A stretch of DNA of 64,000 nt from Chitinophagaceae bacterium (lineage in GTDB: Bacteria > Bacteroidota > Bacteroidia > Chitinophagales > Chitinophagaceae): assembly GCA_019638475.1 (NCBI GenBank), contig JAHBTR010000001.1:434001-498000 (forward strand), written 5' to 3'. The notes under the pieces are model-generated. The model did not search any database, was not told the origin of the DNA, and saw only the letters and a program-made list of their open reading frames with translations. The translations under genes and the position numbers were made by a program. Shown here piece by piece: positions 45,436-54,231 of this stretch (position 1 is the first letter of the stretch; every line of letters starts with the position of its first letter).

Positions 45436-46488
45436 ATGTTTAGCGATAAAAATCCCTCTCCTAAACAATTATCTGCATATACTGCATTAATTGTATCTAT
45501 ACCTGTAGCATTGGCATTTTTAATTGTAGAAAAACAATTATGGGTAGGTATTGTTGCACTTATATTAATGTTTATTAGTAGCTATCTTCTTATAAATTTT
45601 GTTTTAGAAACATTTATTTTTAGAAAAATAAAACTGATTTATAAATTTATTCATCAAACAAAAGTTAGTAAAAGAGAAGAAACGTATTATAAATATATTT
45701 TACCCCCAAAAACAATTAATGAAGTAAAAGAAGATGTAGAAAAATGGGCTGAACAACGTAGTGCCGAAATTGAGTTACTTAAAAAAACAGAATCTTATCG
45801 TAAAGAGTTTTTACAAAATTTATCACACGAATTTAAAACACCTGTTTTTGCTATTCAAGGCTATGTAGATACGTTATTAAATGGAGCAATTAATGATACT
45901 AATATTAATACTAAATTTTTAGAAAATACTTCAAAAAATGTAGATAGATTAGTAGCCTTGTTAGAAGATTTGGACGAGATTTCTAAATTAGAAACCAATG
46001 AACAAACCTTGCATAAAAACTATTTTATTATTCAAGATTTAATTAAAGATGTATATGATTCTCTTTCTTTAAAATTAAGTAGTAAAAATATTAATGTCTC
46101 AATAAAAAAAGGCTGCGAATCGCCAATTACTGTATTTGCAGATAAAGAAAAAATTAGACAAGTTGTTTCTAATATTGTTTCTAATGCTACTAAATATGGT
46201 AAGCAAAATGGTTTTGTTTTAGCAAGTGTTTATACTACAGATGATAATTCTGTATTGGTTGAATTTAGTGATAATGGTATTGGCATTGCAGAAGAACATT
46301 TACAAAGAATTTTTGAAAGATTTTATAGAACAGATTTTGGACGAAGTAGAAATAAAGGAGGCACAGGTTTAGGCTTAGCTATTTGTAAACATATTATTGA
46401 AGCACACAACCAAACTATTCATGTAAGAAGTACATTAAACGTAGGTACCACTATAGGATTTACTTTAAGCAGAAAAGAAGATGTGTAA
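45436..46488 (+). CDS. Sensor histidine kinase (PhoR-like)
   Basis: A 350-residue membrane kinase. Two membrane segments lie at about residues 13-62, with almost no periplasmic domain. HisKA is LQNLSHEFKTPVFAIQGYVD (phospho-His in SHEFKTP), followed by the ATP-binding N box (IVSNATKYGK), G1 box (VEFSDNGIGIAEEHLQRIF) and GGTGLGLAICKHIIEAH. No response regulator is adjacent. The stop codon is followed at once by the dispersed repeat at 46487. Confidence 0.92.
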   Translation: MFSDKNPSPKQLSAYTALIVSIPVALAFLIVEKQLWVGIVALILMFISSYLLINFVLETFIFRKIKLIYKFIHQTKVSKREETYYKYILPPKTINEVKEDVEKWAEQRSAEIELLKKTESYRKEFLQNLSHEFKTPVFAIQGYVDTLLNGAINDTNINTKFLENTSKNVDRLVALLEDLDEISKLETNEQTLHKNYFIIQDLIKDVYDSLSLKLSSKNINVSIKKGCESPITVFADKEKIRQVVSNIVSNATKYGKQNGFVLASVYTTDDNSVLVEFSDNGIGIAEEHLQRIFERFYRTDFGRSRNKGGTGLGLAICKHIIEAHNQTIHVRSTLNVGTTIGFTLSRKEDV

Positions 46489-46545
46489 TACGAGTTTGAT
46501 TTCTAAAATAGACTACTCTTTTTCTGTATAATGTTTTCGGTATAA
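46487..46545. repeat. Dispersed intergenic repeat, copy 2
   Basis: AATACGAGTTTGATTTCTA onward matches 19056-19112 over about 45 bp with few differences. It begins at the last bases of the kinase stop codon and fills the space to the convergent transglycosylase gene. Confidence 0.65.
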
Positions 46546-46553
46546 AATACTTT

Positions 46554-47660
46554 TTATTTAGCAGAAGATAAAACAACACTTTCGTTCAACAATATTTTCA
46601 TACTCTCCATTAATATTTCTCTTTTCTTAGCTTCAAATATTGTTGCTTTATCATTAGACAAACGCATAGAATATTTTTTACCTTCGGCTAAAGTTTTATC
46701 AAACCCAGGATTCCATTTATTAAACTGGTCTATATCCATCAATAAATTATTAGATACTACAACAGATAAATATCTGCCTCCTACTTCTATAACAACAGTA
46801 TTATCTAATTCTTCTTGTGTTAATGCTGGTTTAGCATTAATAGCCAAAGATGCCAAATATTCATTTGTTTCATGTAATGTCATGGTAGTCCATCCTCCTG
46901 TTCCTTCAAAAATATAATGTGTAGCAATATATTTTTTTACATGATTACGGGTTTCTAAGGGTAAAAAATATTGTAGTTCCCAAAAGTTTCTACTATTGCT
47001 TTTTCTAATAGCTTGTTTTAATCTACCAACTCCTCCATTATAAGCAGCAATTACTAAAAGCCAATCTCCAAAAGTGTCGTATAGTTCATTTATTAATTTG
47101 CAAGCAGCATGTGTACTTTTGTAAAAATCCATTCTTTCATCTCCATATTTGGTCATTCTTAAACCATAACGTTTTCCTTCATCTTTCATTAATTGCCAAG
47201 GTCCTACTGCTCCTGCTGTTGATATTGTTCCTGGCCTAAGATTACTTTCTATAACACTTAAATATTTTAATTCTTTAGGAATACCATATTGTGGTAAAAT
47301 TTGGTCGTACAAATCAAAATATCTTTTGCCCCAAACCTTCATTTTTTCAAATCCTTTTCCTTGTTTAGCTTTATATTGATTGGTAAAACCAATAGCTAAA
47401 GGATTTAAAGCAGTTTGAATAGGTGATTGTTGTAATAACTGCACATTATTTTGAGGCGACAATTCATCTATTAAAGAATTATTTGCCTTTAGAGTAGTAT
47501 CATTAAAATTGTAAAAGGCACTTAGTGTAAGGTCTTCTTTTTTTATTTGAGTAAAAGAAGCTACACCAACGCCCAATACCAATAAGCCTATTGCTACAAT
47601 AACAGTTTTCTGTGTTTTTTTAGGATAACCGATGGTATTAATAAACCACTTCATAAACAA
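46554..47660 (-). CDS. Lytic transglycosylase (SLT / MltD-like)
   Basis: A 368-residue peptidoglycan-cleaving protein. An N-terminal membrane anchor (TVIVAIGLLVLGVGVASFTQ) precedes the SLT domain: the catalytic Glu is in KYLSVIESNLRPG, then STAGAVGPWQLMKDEGKRYG and VIAAYNGGVGRLKQAIRK. This matches MltD-type membrane-bound murein transglycosylases, though the C-terminal region lacks an obvious LysM repeat. It acts in the periplasm in wall remodelling. Confidence 0.9.
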   Translation of the reverse strand: MFMKWFINTIGYPKKTQKTVIVAIGLLVLGVGVASFTQIKKEDLTLSAFYNFNDTTLKANNSLIDELSPQNNVQLLQQSPIQTALNPLAIGFTNQYKAKQGKGFEKMKVWGKRYFDLYDQILPQYGIPKELKYLSVIESNLRPGTISTAGAVGPWQLMKDEGKRYGLRMTKYGDERMDFYKSTHAACKLINELYDTFGDWLLVIAAYNGGVGRLKQAIRKSNSRNFWELQYFLPLETRNHVKKYIATHYIFEGTGGWTTMTLHETNEYLASLAINAKPALTQEELDNTVVIEVGGRYLSVVVSNNLLMDIDQFNKWNPGFDKTLAEGKKYSMRLSNDKATIFEAKKREILMESMKILLNESVVLSSAK

Positions 47661-47979
47661 CTCCTTCTTTTTTAAATTATCAAAAAAATCGGTTAGTAAT
47701 ATCTTCTTAAAAGCAAAATTAGTTGTCGTTCTATCAGTATATATTCGTTCTAAAGAAGGTGCAAAGGTACTTAAATTAGCCTATAATGATGAATTTATAG
47801 CCATTTTCTGTCGTCAAAACAATAAACATACACTATTATTATATATTTAGTGTGCTTGTTTTCAATAAAGAGTAATTAGTAAAACGGCGAATGTTAAACT
47901 TTTGGCAGAAGGGCTTGTTTTTCTATTTTACAGTAAAGGGAGGAAATTTGTAGGCAGATAATATTTTGCTGTATTGTGG
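47661..47979. other. Intergenic region, no gene seen
   Basis: A 319-bp gap between the transglycosylase start and the vapC pseudogene end. I see no family-related ORF and no strong hairpin. Confidence 0.5.
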
Positions 47980-48381
47980 TTATTTGCTTGTCCAGTCCTC
48001 AATAATAATTCCTTCAAGACGGTCGAAGTCGCTTACGTTTTTTGTTATCAAAGTCAGGTTATTGAAAATAGCTGTTGTACCTATAAGCAAATCAAAATCG
48101 TCCAACATTCTGCCCTTAGTTTTCAGTCAGGCTTTTTCTTTTGCGTAGATATCTAGAACAGGGAAAATAGGAAGAATGTCAAAATTGGTAATAAATGCTT
48201 CTATATTTTTTCTATTCTTTTCTTTCTGAATACTGTTTTCAATACCGTATTTTAGCTCAGCTATTGTTACCTCTGACAAAAAGCAATTTTCTTCTCCAAC
48301 TGCTTTAATTTTTTGGTGCAAGTCAAACAGTCCTTTGATGAAGTATATGCAAATGCTGGTGTCAAGCAAGTATTTTTTCAC
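47980..48381 (-). pseudogene. VapC-like PIN toxin interrupted by one in-frame TGA
   Basis: The minus-strand frame opens with GTG at 48379-48381 and encodes a PIN domain start (KKYLLDTSICIYFIKG; acidic residue near 43 in VTIAELKYG). At codon 85 (48127-48129) a TGA stops it. The same frame continues without further stops for 48 codons to TAA at 47980-47982 and contains the missing half: GRMLDDFDLLIGTTAIFNNL and LITKNVSDFDRL. Relatives have Arg here (KARL...), so a CGA-to-TGA change is likely. Truncation removes two of the acidic residues, so the toxin is probably inactive. Confidence 0.88.
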
Positions 48382-48626
48382 AATTCTTCTCGTTTACGGG
48401 TAAAGTTTCTTGCTGCTTTAAGTTCTGCTACTAATTCATCTGCAGTTTGGTCAGATTGCCAAGAGCCATATAAAGAATCAAGAGAAATTTCTTTTTCTTT
48501 CTTTTTAGTTGTTTTCATTGACTTTGACAGTCTGGCAATTAATTCCAATTTATTATTTGGACTAAGGCTTTTTAGTAGAGTATAGTAGCTGTCTATCAAA
48601 GTTGTATCTAAGTCTGCAGTTTTCAT
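48378..48626 (-). CDS. VapB-like antitoxin
   Basis: An 82-residue protein directly upstream of the vapC-like gene and overlapping it by 4 bp (GTGA). The N-terminal half is helical (LIDSYYTLLKSLSPNNKLEL) and the C-terminal half is charged (SLDSLYGSWQSDQTADELVA, then ELKAARNFTRKREEL), typical of antitoxins that wrap a PIN toxin. Its frame is intact although the toxin is broken, as expected if the antitoxin persists for a time after toxin loss. Confidence 0.75.
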   Translation of the reverse strand: MKTADLDTTLIDSYYTLLKSLSPNNKLELIARLSKSMKTTKKKEKEISLDSLYGSWQSDQTADELVAELKAARNFTRKREEL

Positions 48627-48721
48627 CTTTTCCTCCTTTTTAGCTAAAACAAATATAGTTAAAAATAATTTGTTGAGGTTAGCAGTGTAATGATTAATTT
48701 GAAATGCAGAATAGCTATCAA

Positions 48722-48949
48722 CTAACTTTTATCTGTATTTGAAGAGGCGTTTTTATCCTTGTCATTCATGCCTTCTTCAATTTCTTTTTTTACATTGTTT
48801 TTAGCATCGTTAAATTCACGTATGCCTTTTCCTAAGCCACGCATAAATTCAGGTATTTTTCTGCCGCCAAAAAGAATTAATACAGCTAAAATAATAAAAA
48901 TCCATTCGCTACCACCTGGCATTGAAATAAGAAATTTAGGTATATACAT
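48722..48949 (-). CDS. tatA: Sec-independent protein translocase TatA/E
   Basis: A 75-residue protein with one membrane helix (WIFIILAVLILFGG) followed by the amphipathic helix RKIPEFMRGLGKGIREF and a charged tail, all as in TatA. It forms the pore of the twin-arginine pathway for folded proteins with TatC, which is not in the window. The exported superoxide dismutase at 26527 is a probable substrate. Confidence 0.93.
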   Translation of the reverse strand: MYIPKFLISMPGGSEWIFIILAVLILFGGRKIPEFMRGLGKGIREFNDAKNNVKKEIEEGMNDKDKNASSNTDKS

Positions 48950-49331
48950 TGTTTACTTTTAAGAAAGACAAAGGTATATAATACTAACTTAAAAGAAACA
49001 AAAACCTTAGTTTATTTAAATTATTTTATCAAATATTAAAAATAGGGGTAATTATGAAAACATAATCAACTAAAACAGTCTTCGACAGGCTCAGATTGAC
49101 AGCATTATTTTTTGTCATATTGAGTTTGTGGAAATGTGATTTTTAAAAAGTTTAAAGTTGAATGTTTAAGGTTTAAAATTCATCATTCAAAATTTTTTAT
49201 CAACTTAATTACCTCATTTAACTCAATTACCTTAATCAACTTAATTAGGTTTGTACGTTTAAGGTTTTAAAATTCATAACTCATCATTCAAAATTTTTTA
49301 TTAACTCAATTACCCTAATCAACTAAAACAC
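48950..49331. repeat. Repeat-rich intergenic region before tatA and after purH
   Basis: A 382-bp gap. It contains a REP-like unit (CTTCGACAGGCTCAGATTGA at 49081) and two related direct repeats of the form TTTAAGGTTT(T)AAAATTCAT ... ATCATTCAAAATTTTTTAT, starting near 49166 and 49258. Each is followed by runs of AACTTAATTACC/AACTCAATTACC words. Words such as TTTAAGGTTTAAA also occur at 4321-4335 upstream of ileS. No gene is seen. Confidence 0.75.
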
Positions 49332-50894
49332 TTAATGTTTAAAATGCCTCATAGCTGTTAATACCATTGCAAGATTATGTTGTACAGTATAATCAATACT
49401 ATCTTTATCTCTAATACTACCACCTGGTTGTATAAATGCTTCAATACCTTCTGCATGAGCAATGCTTACACAATCATTAAAAGGAAAAAAAGCATCACTT
49501 GCCAAAACAGCACTTTGCAAATTAAAATTAAATTGCTTAGCTTTTTCTATGGCATGACGCAAAGCATCAACTCTTGAAGTTTGTCCACAACCTTTACCAA
49601 TAAGTTGTTTGTTTTTTACCAAAGCAATAGCATTACTTTTTAAATGTTTGCAAACAATATTGGCAAATAATAAATCTGCTTTTTCTGCTTCTGTTGTATT
49701 TCTTCCACCTACTTCTTTCCATTCTGTATAAATACCTTCATCTGCTTGTTGTGTTAAAGTTCCATTCAACAAAGTTTTTTCCTGAAAAATAATTTCTGCT
49801 GAATTTGATTGAGTATTATGTAGCTGAAGTAATATTCTATTTTTTTTGCTCTTTAAAATTTGTAAAGCATCTTCATCAAAAGTTGGAGCAATTAATACTT
49901 CAAAAAATAATTCATTAATGGCAGAAGCTGTTGTTATATCAATGTTTCCATTGGTTATTAAAATGCCACCAAAAGCACTTTCTGGGTCTCCTGCAAGTGC
50001 AGCACCCCAACTTTCTTTTACTGAATGTCTTGATGCAATACCACAAACATTGGTATGTTTTATGATAGCAAATACAGCCTCCCTAAAAACCCCTTCTAAT
50101 TTCCCCAAAGGGGGAAGGATAGAAAATTCTTTAATTAATTGAATAGCTGCATCTACATCTACTAAATTATTGTAAGAAAGTTCTTTACCATTTAGTTGAG
50201 TGAATAGTTTAGACAAATCTCCATAAAAAGCTGCTTGTTGATGTGGGTTTTCGCCATAACGTAAAGCCTCCCTAAATCCCTCCAAAGGATGGACTTGACA
50301 TTGTTTAGTAGGATTAAAATAATTATTGATAGCTATATCATAATTCATTACTACCTGAAATGCTTTTGCTGCAAAGGTTTTACGTTGCTCTAAAGTTATT
50401 TCTCCTTGTTGTGTATGTAAAATTTTTTCTAACAAAGTATAATCTTCTTTAGCTGCAATAACTGTTACATCTTTAAAATTTTTTGCAGCAGCACGTATCA
50501 TACTTGGTCCACCAATATCTATTTTTTCAATGATAAGAGCCTCCTCATTTGTTGATGCTAAAGTTTCTTCAAAAGGATATAAATCTACAATTACTAAATC
50601 AATGTTAGGTATAGCATATTGTTTCATTTCTGCTATATGCTGCTCATCATTTCTTTTACCAAGAATGCCTCCAAAAACGACAGGATGCAAGGTTTTTACC
50701 CTTCCTCCCAAAATAGAAGGATAACTTGTTAAACTTTCTACAGAAACACAAGGAATATGTAAATCTTCCAAAAATTTTTGTGTGCCTCCTGTACTATAAA
50801 TGGTTATTCCTAATTCTTGCAATTTTTTTGCAATAGGCTCTAATCCATCTTTATAAAAAACAGAAATTAGTGCTGATGTTATTTTTTTGTTCAT
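49332..50894 (-). CDS. purH: Bifunctional AICAR transformylase / IMP cyclohydrolase
   Basis: A 520-residue enzyme for the last two steps of IMP synthesis. The N-terminal IMP cyclohydrolase domain has TSALISVFYKDGLEPIAKKL, IYSTGGTQKFL and VDLYPFEETL. The C-terminal transformylase domain has LRYGENPHQQAAFYG, FAIIKHTNVCGIASRHS and the terminal region DFFPF-like ASDAFFPFNDCVSIAHAEGI. Two family-A repeat insertions are in frame: 50266-50297 (HPLEGFREA, near residue 205) just before the conserved RYGENPHQ and 50077-50120 (LPPLGKLEGVFREA, near 265) just before FAIIKHTN. Confidence 0.96.
   Translation of the reverse strand: MNKKITSALISVFYKDGLEPIAKKLQELGITIYSTGGTQKFLEDLHIPCVSVESLTSYPSILGGRVKTLHPVVFGGILGKRNDEQHIAEMKQYAIPNIDLVIVDLYPFEETLASTNEEALIIEKIDIGGPSMIRAAAKNFKDVTVIAAKEDYTLLEKILHTQQGEITLEQRKTFAAKAFQVVMNYDIAINNYFNPTKQCQVHPLEGFREALRYGENPHQQAAFYGDLSKLFTQLNGKELSYNNLVDVDAAIQLIKEFSILPPLGKLEGVFREAVFAIIKHTNVCGIASRHSVKESWGAALAGDPESAFGGILITNGNIDITTASAINELFFEVLIAPTFDEDALQILKSKKNRILLQLHNTQSNSAEIIFQEKTLLNGTLTQQADEGIYTEWKEVGGRNTTEAEKADLLFANIVCKHLKSNAIALVKNKQLIGKGCGQTSRVDALRHAIEKAKQFNFNLQSAVLASDAFFPFNDCVSIAHAEGIEAFIQPGGSIRDKDSIDYTVQHNLAMVLTAMRHFKH
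50077..50120. repeat. Family-A palindromic repeat inside purH, copy 1
   Basis: GCCTCCCTAAAAACCCCTTC, then TAATTTCCCCAAAGGGGGAA, a longer variant of the family with a palindrome (TTTCCCCAAAGGGGGAA). In purH it reads as ILPPLGKLEGVFREA and replaces what I would expect to be a short loop. Confidence 0.75.
50266..50297. repeat. Family-A palindromic repeat inside purH, copy 2
   Basis: GCCTCCCTAAATCCCTCCAA followed by AGGATGGACTTG matches the copies at 2590 and 62481 nearly base for base. In purH it is in frame and yields VHPLEGFREA. Confidence 0.8.
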
Positions 50895-50925
50895 GGTTGA
50901 TAGCTTATTGTTAATAGTTCATAGG

Positions 50926-51276
50926 TTATAGTGTTGCTCTAAATTTAGTTATCATTTTGCACAAGACTTCATATTTTTCATAATAACTTTTGAATACATT
51001 TTCTTCAATATAATTTCTTGCTTTTGCCATAAATAAGCAAGAAACTACTTCTATTGCAGAACGTAAAGAAAATCCTAAGAATCTTTTAAATTCAAGGGTT
51101 GATTGTCCTATGCATCCTTCTGCAATATTTAAAGCTACCGAATCTGCTGCTCTTTTTATTTGAGAAGAAAGGCTAAATAATTCACGTTTAGGAAAAGTTT
51201 GAGAAAGCAAATCAATTTCATTTGATAATTCAAATGCTTGTTGCCAAATTTTCAACTCCTCAAACCTAAATGCCAT
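50926..51276 (-). CDS. Four-helix-bundle protein (23S rRNA intervening-sequence type)
   Basis: A 116-residue protein with the family pattern FEELKIWQQAFELSNEIDLL, LSSQIKRAADSVALNIAEG and KRFLGFSLRSAIEVVSCLFM. This family was first seen in intervening sequences of 23S rRNA genes but is widespread as stand-alone genes and in diversity-generating contexts. It stands 31 bp upstream of purH on the same strand. No rRNA is near. Its function is unknown. Confidence 0.88.
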   Translation of the reverse strand: MAFRFEELKIWQQAFELSNEIDLLSQTFPKRELFSLSSQIKRAADSVALNIAEGCIGQSTLEFKRFLGFSLRSAIEVVSCLFMAKARNYIEENVFKSYYEKYEVLCKMITKFRATL

Positions 51277-51280
51277 TCCT

Positions 51281-53377
51281 CTAAAAATTCATCACAAATG
51301 CCCCATCTGTAGCAGTAGCATGATATTGCAAATGTAGGCTGTCAGCATCTTTTTTCCAGTAAGCAACTTTCCAAAATGGGTTGGAAGAATCAAAAACGTA
51401 TTGCTTACAACTGAAAGTGTTGGATAATTTGTTTAAATAAATTTTTGGATTTTTTGTAAGTACAATTACATCTACATCTATTTTTTTAGAAAGTTCTGGT
51501 GTTTCAAAAGTATTGTCATCAATAATTAAAATATTTTTTCTATTACAGCTAATCAAGTTTTGATGAATAGAAAAACTTTTTGGCTGATTTTCTGGAGTAA
51601 TTCTGTGTAATATTCTTGATGGCTTTAAATGAAAGTTTCTTAAAAAACCATCTTTGGTTAAAATGCTATCGCCTATAAAATAATATTTACGTCCTTCTAT
51701 AATATCAATAGCTGTATGGTTTGACACATTATATACAACTAATTTTTGTTGCTTATTTCTTTGTATAAAATTAATACTTCGCAACAAAATAAAGCCACTA
51801 AAAAAACCAAGAGCTATAACAAAAATGGATGGCTTTTTATAGTAAATCCACATCCAAAAACCAATAATAGCAGCATATAAAATAATTGCTTGTAAAATAT
51901 TTATTTGAATAGAGGGCCACACAGAAAAAGGAATACTATCTGCGTATAAAATAAAATGGTTCATTAGCTCAATACTCCATTCTATTAGTTTGCCTACATA
52001 TATACCTATAAAAGAAAAAGAAGCAACAACAAGCAATAAAAGTTCTATATATAAAATAAAACCAGAAAAAGGAACAGCCAATAAATTAGTAAATAAAAAT
52101 AATGTAGGAAACTGATGAAAATGATATAATACAATAGGTAGTGTAAGTATTTGAGCAGAAAGTGTAACTGCATTTAAGCTCCAAAAATCTCTTAAAAATT
52201 TGTGTTTAAAATAAAACCAGTTATTAATGTATTTTTGAAAAACAACAATACTTAGTACAGCAGAATAGGAAAGTTGAAAACCTACATCCCATAAATTAAA
52301 AGGATTGATGAGTAATAATAAAAATGCTGATGCTGCTAAACTATTATAAATATTTGTTTTCTTGCTAATGGTTTCTCCTAATACAATAAAAGAAAACATA
52401 ACAGCACTTCTTAAAATAGAAGGTGCAGCACCTGCAATAAAACTAAACCCCCATAACACTATTAATATTACTAAAGGCTTTACTACTTTGCTCCACTTAT
52501 ATTTAATAAAAGGTTTGAATAAAAAAATAAGCAATCCGTAAATCATGCCTAAGTGTAGCCCACTTATAGCTATAATATGTACTACACCTGTATTGCTATA
52601 ACTCTGCACCAAATCTCTATCTAAATTATCTCTATAACCTATTAATAATGCTTCTGCTATGCTTAATTCATTGTTTCCTTTTATATAGGTTTTTAAAATG
52701 GTCAAAACTTTTGTTCTTGCTTGTATTATTAATTTATCAAACCAATTTGTTTCGGTTGTAGAGAGTGTTATAAAATCTTCATCATTTAAAAAAGCCTGAT
52801 AGTGTATATTTTGAAATGAACAATATCTGGCATAATTAAACCCACCAGGGTTGCCTGCATTTATTATAGGCATTAATTTTTTGGCTACTACTATTTGATA
52901 TCCATATTGCAAATTTGGTTTACTACTATCTTTTTTAAAATACAACAAAACATCTCCTTTTACAGGCTGCCATTGATTGTTGATGAGTACAGTTTCGGCT
53001 TGTGCAAGTGCTTTAAAAGAATTTTGTTTTTGCACAATGGGTTCTTTTAGTGTAAGTTTTACAGCTATACTATTTTGAGCATATTTTCCTATCCATTGTG
53101 GTTGATGTTCTATATTTTTTATATAACTAATGCTTCCTCCTACAGCTATCAGAAAAAGCACAATAGCTATACCCGAAGTCCAATTATATGAATACTTTTT
53201 AGCCGAAGGCAAAATTTCATAACCAATAAATAATAGTAATGCAACAACGGCTATATAAATAAATATTGATAACGATAATTGAAAATGATATTGTACCAAT
53301 ATGCCTACTATTAAAGGAAGCAGTAAACGAAAAGCTGGCGTTTGTTTATAAAAAAGTTTATTAAACTGGCGAAGCAT
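51281..53377 (-). CDS. comEC: ComEC/Rec2-family DNA-uptake channel
   Basis: About 698 residues from ATG at 53375-53377; a TTG 13 codons earlier (53416) is also possible. The N-terminal region has a hydrophobic segment followed by a ComEC OB-like domain (KGDVLLYFKKDSSKPNLQYG). The core contains SNTGVVHIIAISGLHLGMIY and repeated membrane helices. The beta-lactamase-like C-terminal region is short (VSNHTAIDIIEG; LIIDDNTFETPELSK), as is common in Bacteroidota. It lets single-stranded DNA through the inner membrane in transformation. The IVP-like gene follows after 4 bp. Confidence 0.9.
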   Translation of the reverse strand: MLRQFNKLFYKQTPAFRLLLPLIVGILVQYHFQLSLSIFIYIAVVALLLFIGYEILPSAKKYSYNWTSGIAIVLFLIAVGGSISYIKNIEHQPQWIGKYAQNSIAVKLTLKEPIVQKQNSFKALAQAETVLINNQWQPVKGDVLLYFKKDSSKPNLQYGYQIVVAKKLMPIINAGNPGGFNYARYCSFQNIHYQAFLNDEDFITLSTTETNWFDKLIIQARTKVLTILKTYIKGNNELSIAEALLIGYRDNLDRDLVQSYSNTGVVHIIAISGLHLGMIYGLLIFLFKPFIKYKWSKVVKPLVILIVLWGFSFIAGAAPSILRSAVMFSFIVLGETISKKTNIYNSLAASAFLLLLINPFNLWDVGFQLSYSAVLSIVVFQKYINNWFYFKHKFLRDFWSLNAVTLSAQILTLPIVLYHFHQFPTLFLFTNLLAVPFSGFILYIELLLLVVASFSFIGIYVGKLIEWSIELMNHFILYADSIPFSVWPSIQINILQAIILYAAIIGFWMWIYYKKPSIFVIALGFFSGFILLRSINFIQRNKQQKLVVYNVSNHTAIDIIEGRKYYFIGDSILTKDGFLRNFHLKPSRILHRITPENQPKSFSIHQNLISCNRKNILIIDDNTFETPELSKKIDVDVIVLTKNPKIYLNKLSNTFSCKQYVFDSSNPFWKVAYWKKDADSLHLQYHATATDGAFVMNF

Positions 53378-53503
53378 ATTGTACGAATGTTTGACAAGCA
53401 AATTAGGTATATACAATGGTATATATCATTTTTTGCTACAAAATTTTCTTTATACAGTCAATAAAGCACCCCCATATTTTTCTTTTTCCCAGAAAGCAAA
53501 ATA

Positions 53504-54091
53504 TTACCAACTAATAGGTGTACTGGCTTTTAGATTATCCCACATTATAACAATATTGGCTCCTGCACTGGTACTTTCAAAGTAAATAGTAAGAGCTTCT
53601 GTAATAGCTTGTGTTTTTTCGGTAGTGCAACTTGCTCGTAAAACATCTTTCTTGCTATCATAATTAAAACTACCCCAAGCGTAATTGTCTTTATTTATAA
53701 TTAATATCCAATCATTTTCTGTTGGAATACAGAATAAAGTATAACGTCCTTTAGGAATAGCTTTTCCATCAATTTTTACATTTTTGAAAAACTCTATTTC
53801 TGTTGCTTCATTTGCTCCTAATCGCCAAATTGAATTGTATGGAATTAAATTACCAAAAATTTCACGACCACTTTTTTGAGGTCTGCTATAAATTATTCTT
53901 GCTATGGGTTGGTCTTTGCTTTTACCATTCATTTTTAGTAAAGGATAATCTTTGGGCAAGTAACTAATATCCATAGGGCTTTTATCTAACTCTGTTGGTT
54001 TTGATTGAGCCAATACAACATTTGATGAAAGCAATAAGATAGTAACACTTACAGTAGTTATTAATAATAATTTAAAATTTTGTATAATCAT
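53504..54091 (-). CDS. DUF2911-domain exported protein
   Basis: A 195-residue protein with a signal peptide (LLLITTVSVTILLLSSNVVL, then AQS) and the family core: ARIIYSRPQKSGREIFGNLI, SIWRLGANEATEIEFFKNVK and IPKGRYTLFCIPTENDWILI. Families of this kind are abundant in Bacteroidota and of unknown function. It is probably periplasmic. It has no close partner gene. Confidence 0.88.
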   Translation of the reverse strand: MIIQNFKLLLITTVSVTILLLSSNVVLAQSKPTELDKSPMDISYLPKDYPLLKMNGKSKDQPIARIIYSRPQKSGREIFGNLIPYNSIWRLGANEATEIEFFKNVKIDGKAIPKGRYTLFCIPTENDWILIINKDNYAWGSFNYDSKKDVLRASCTTEKTQAITEALTIYFESTSAGANIVIMWDNLKASTPISW

Positions 54092-54231
54092 AATTTACCA
54101 ATTTATATTTAGTATAGCAGTATATATCAAAAGTAAGGAATTGAAAGAGAATTTTAAAAGAAAACTAAATAGCCACGAATGTATAATTACAGTACAATGT
54201 TTCCAACATTGAAAACTTTAAGATAAAAACA

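Noticed and set aside
48127-48129. Possible TGA recoding (Arg, Trp or selenocysteine) in the vapC-like gene
   Set aside because: TGA acts as a normal stop elsewhere (for example the antitoxin end at 48378-48380), and no recoding signal is seen, so a nonsense mutation is the simpler explanation.
49166-49320. Possible CRISPR array in repeated intergenic sequence
   Set aside because: The repeats are degenerate, unevenly spaced and AT-rich, without unique spacers of constant length, and no cas gene is present.
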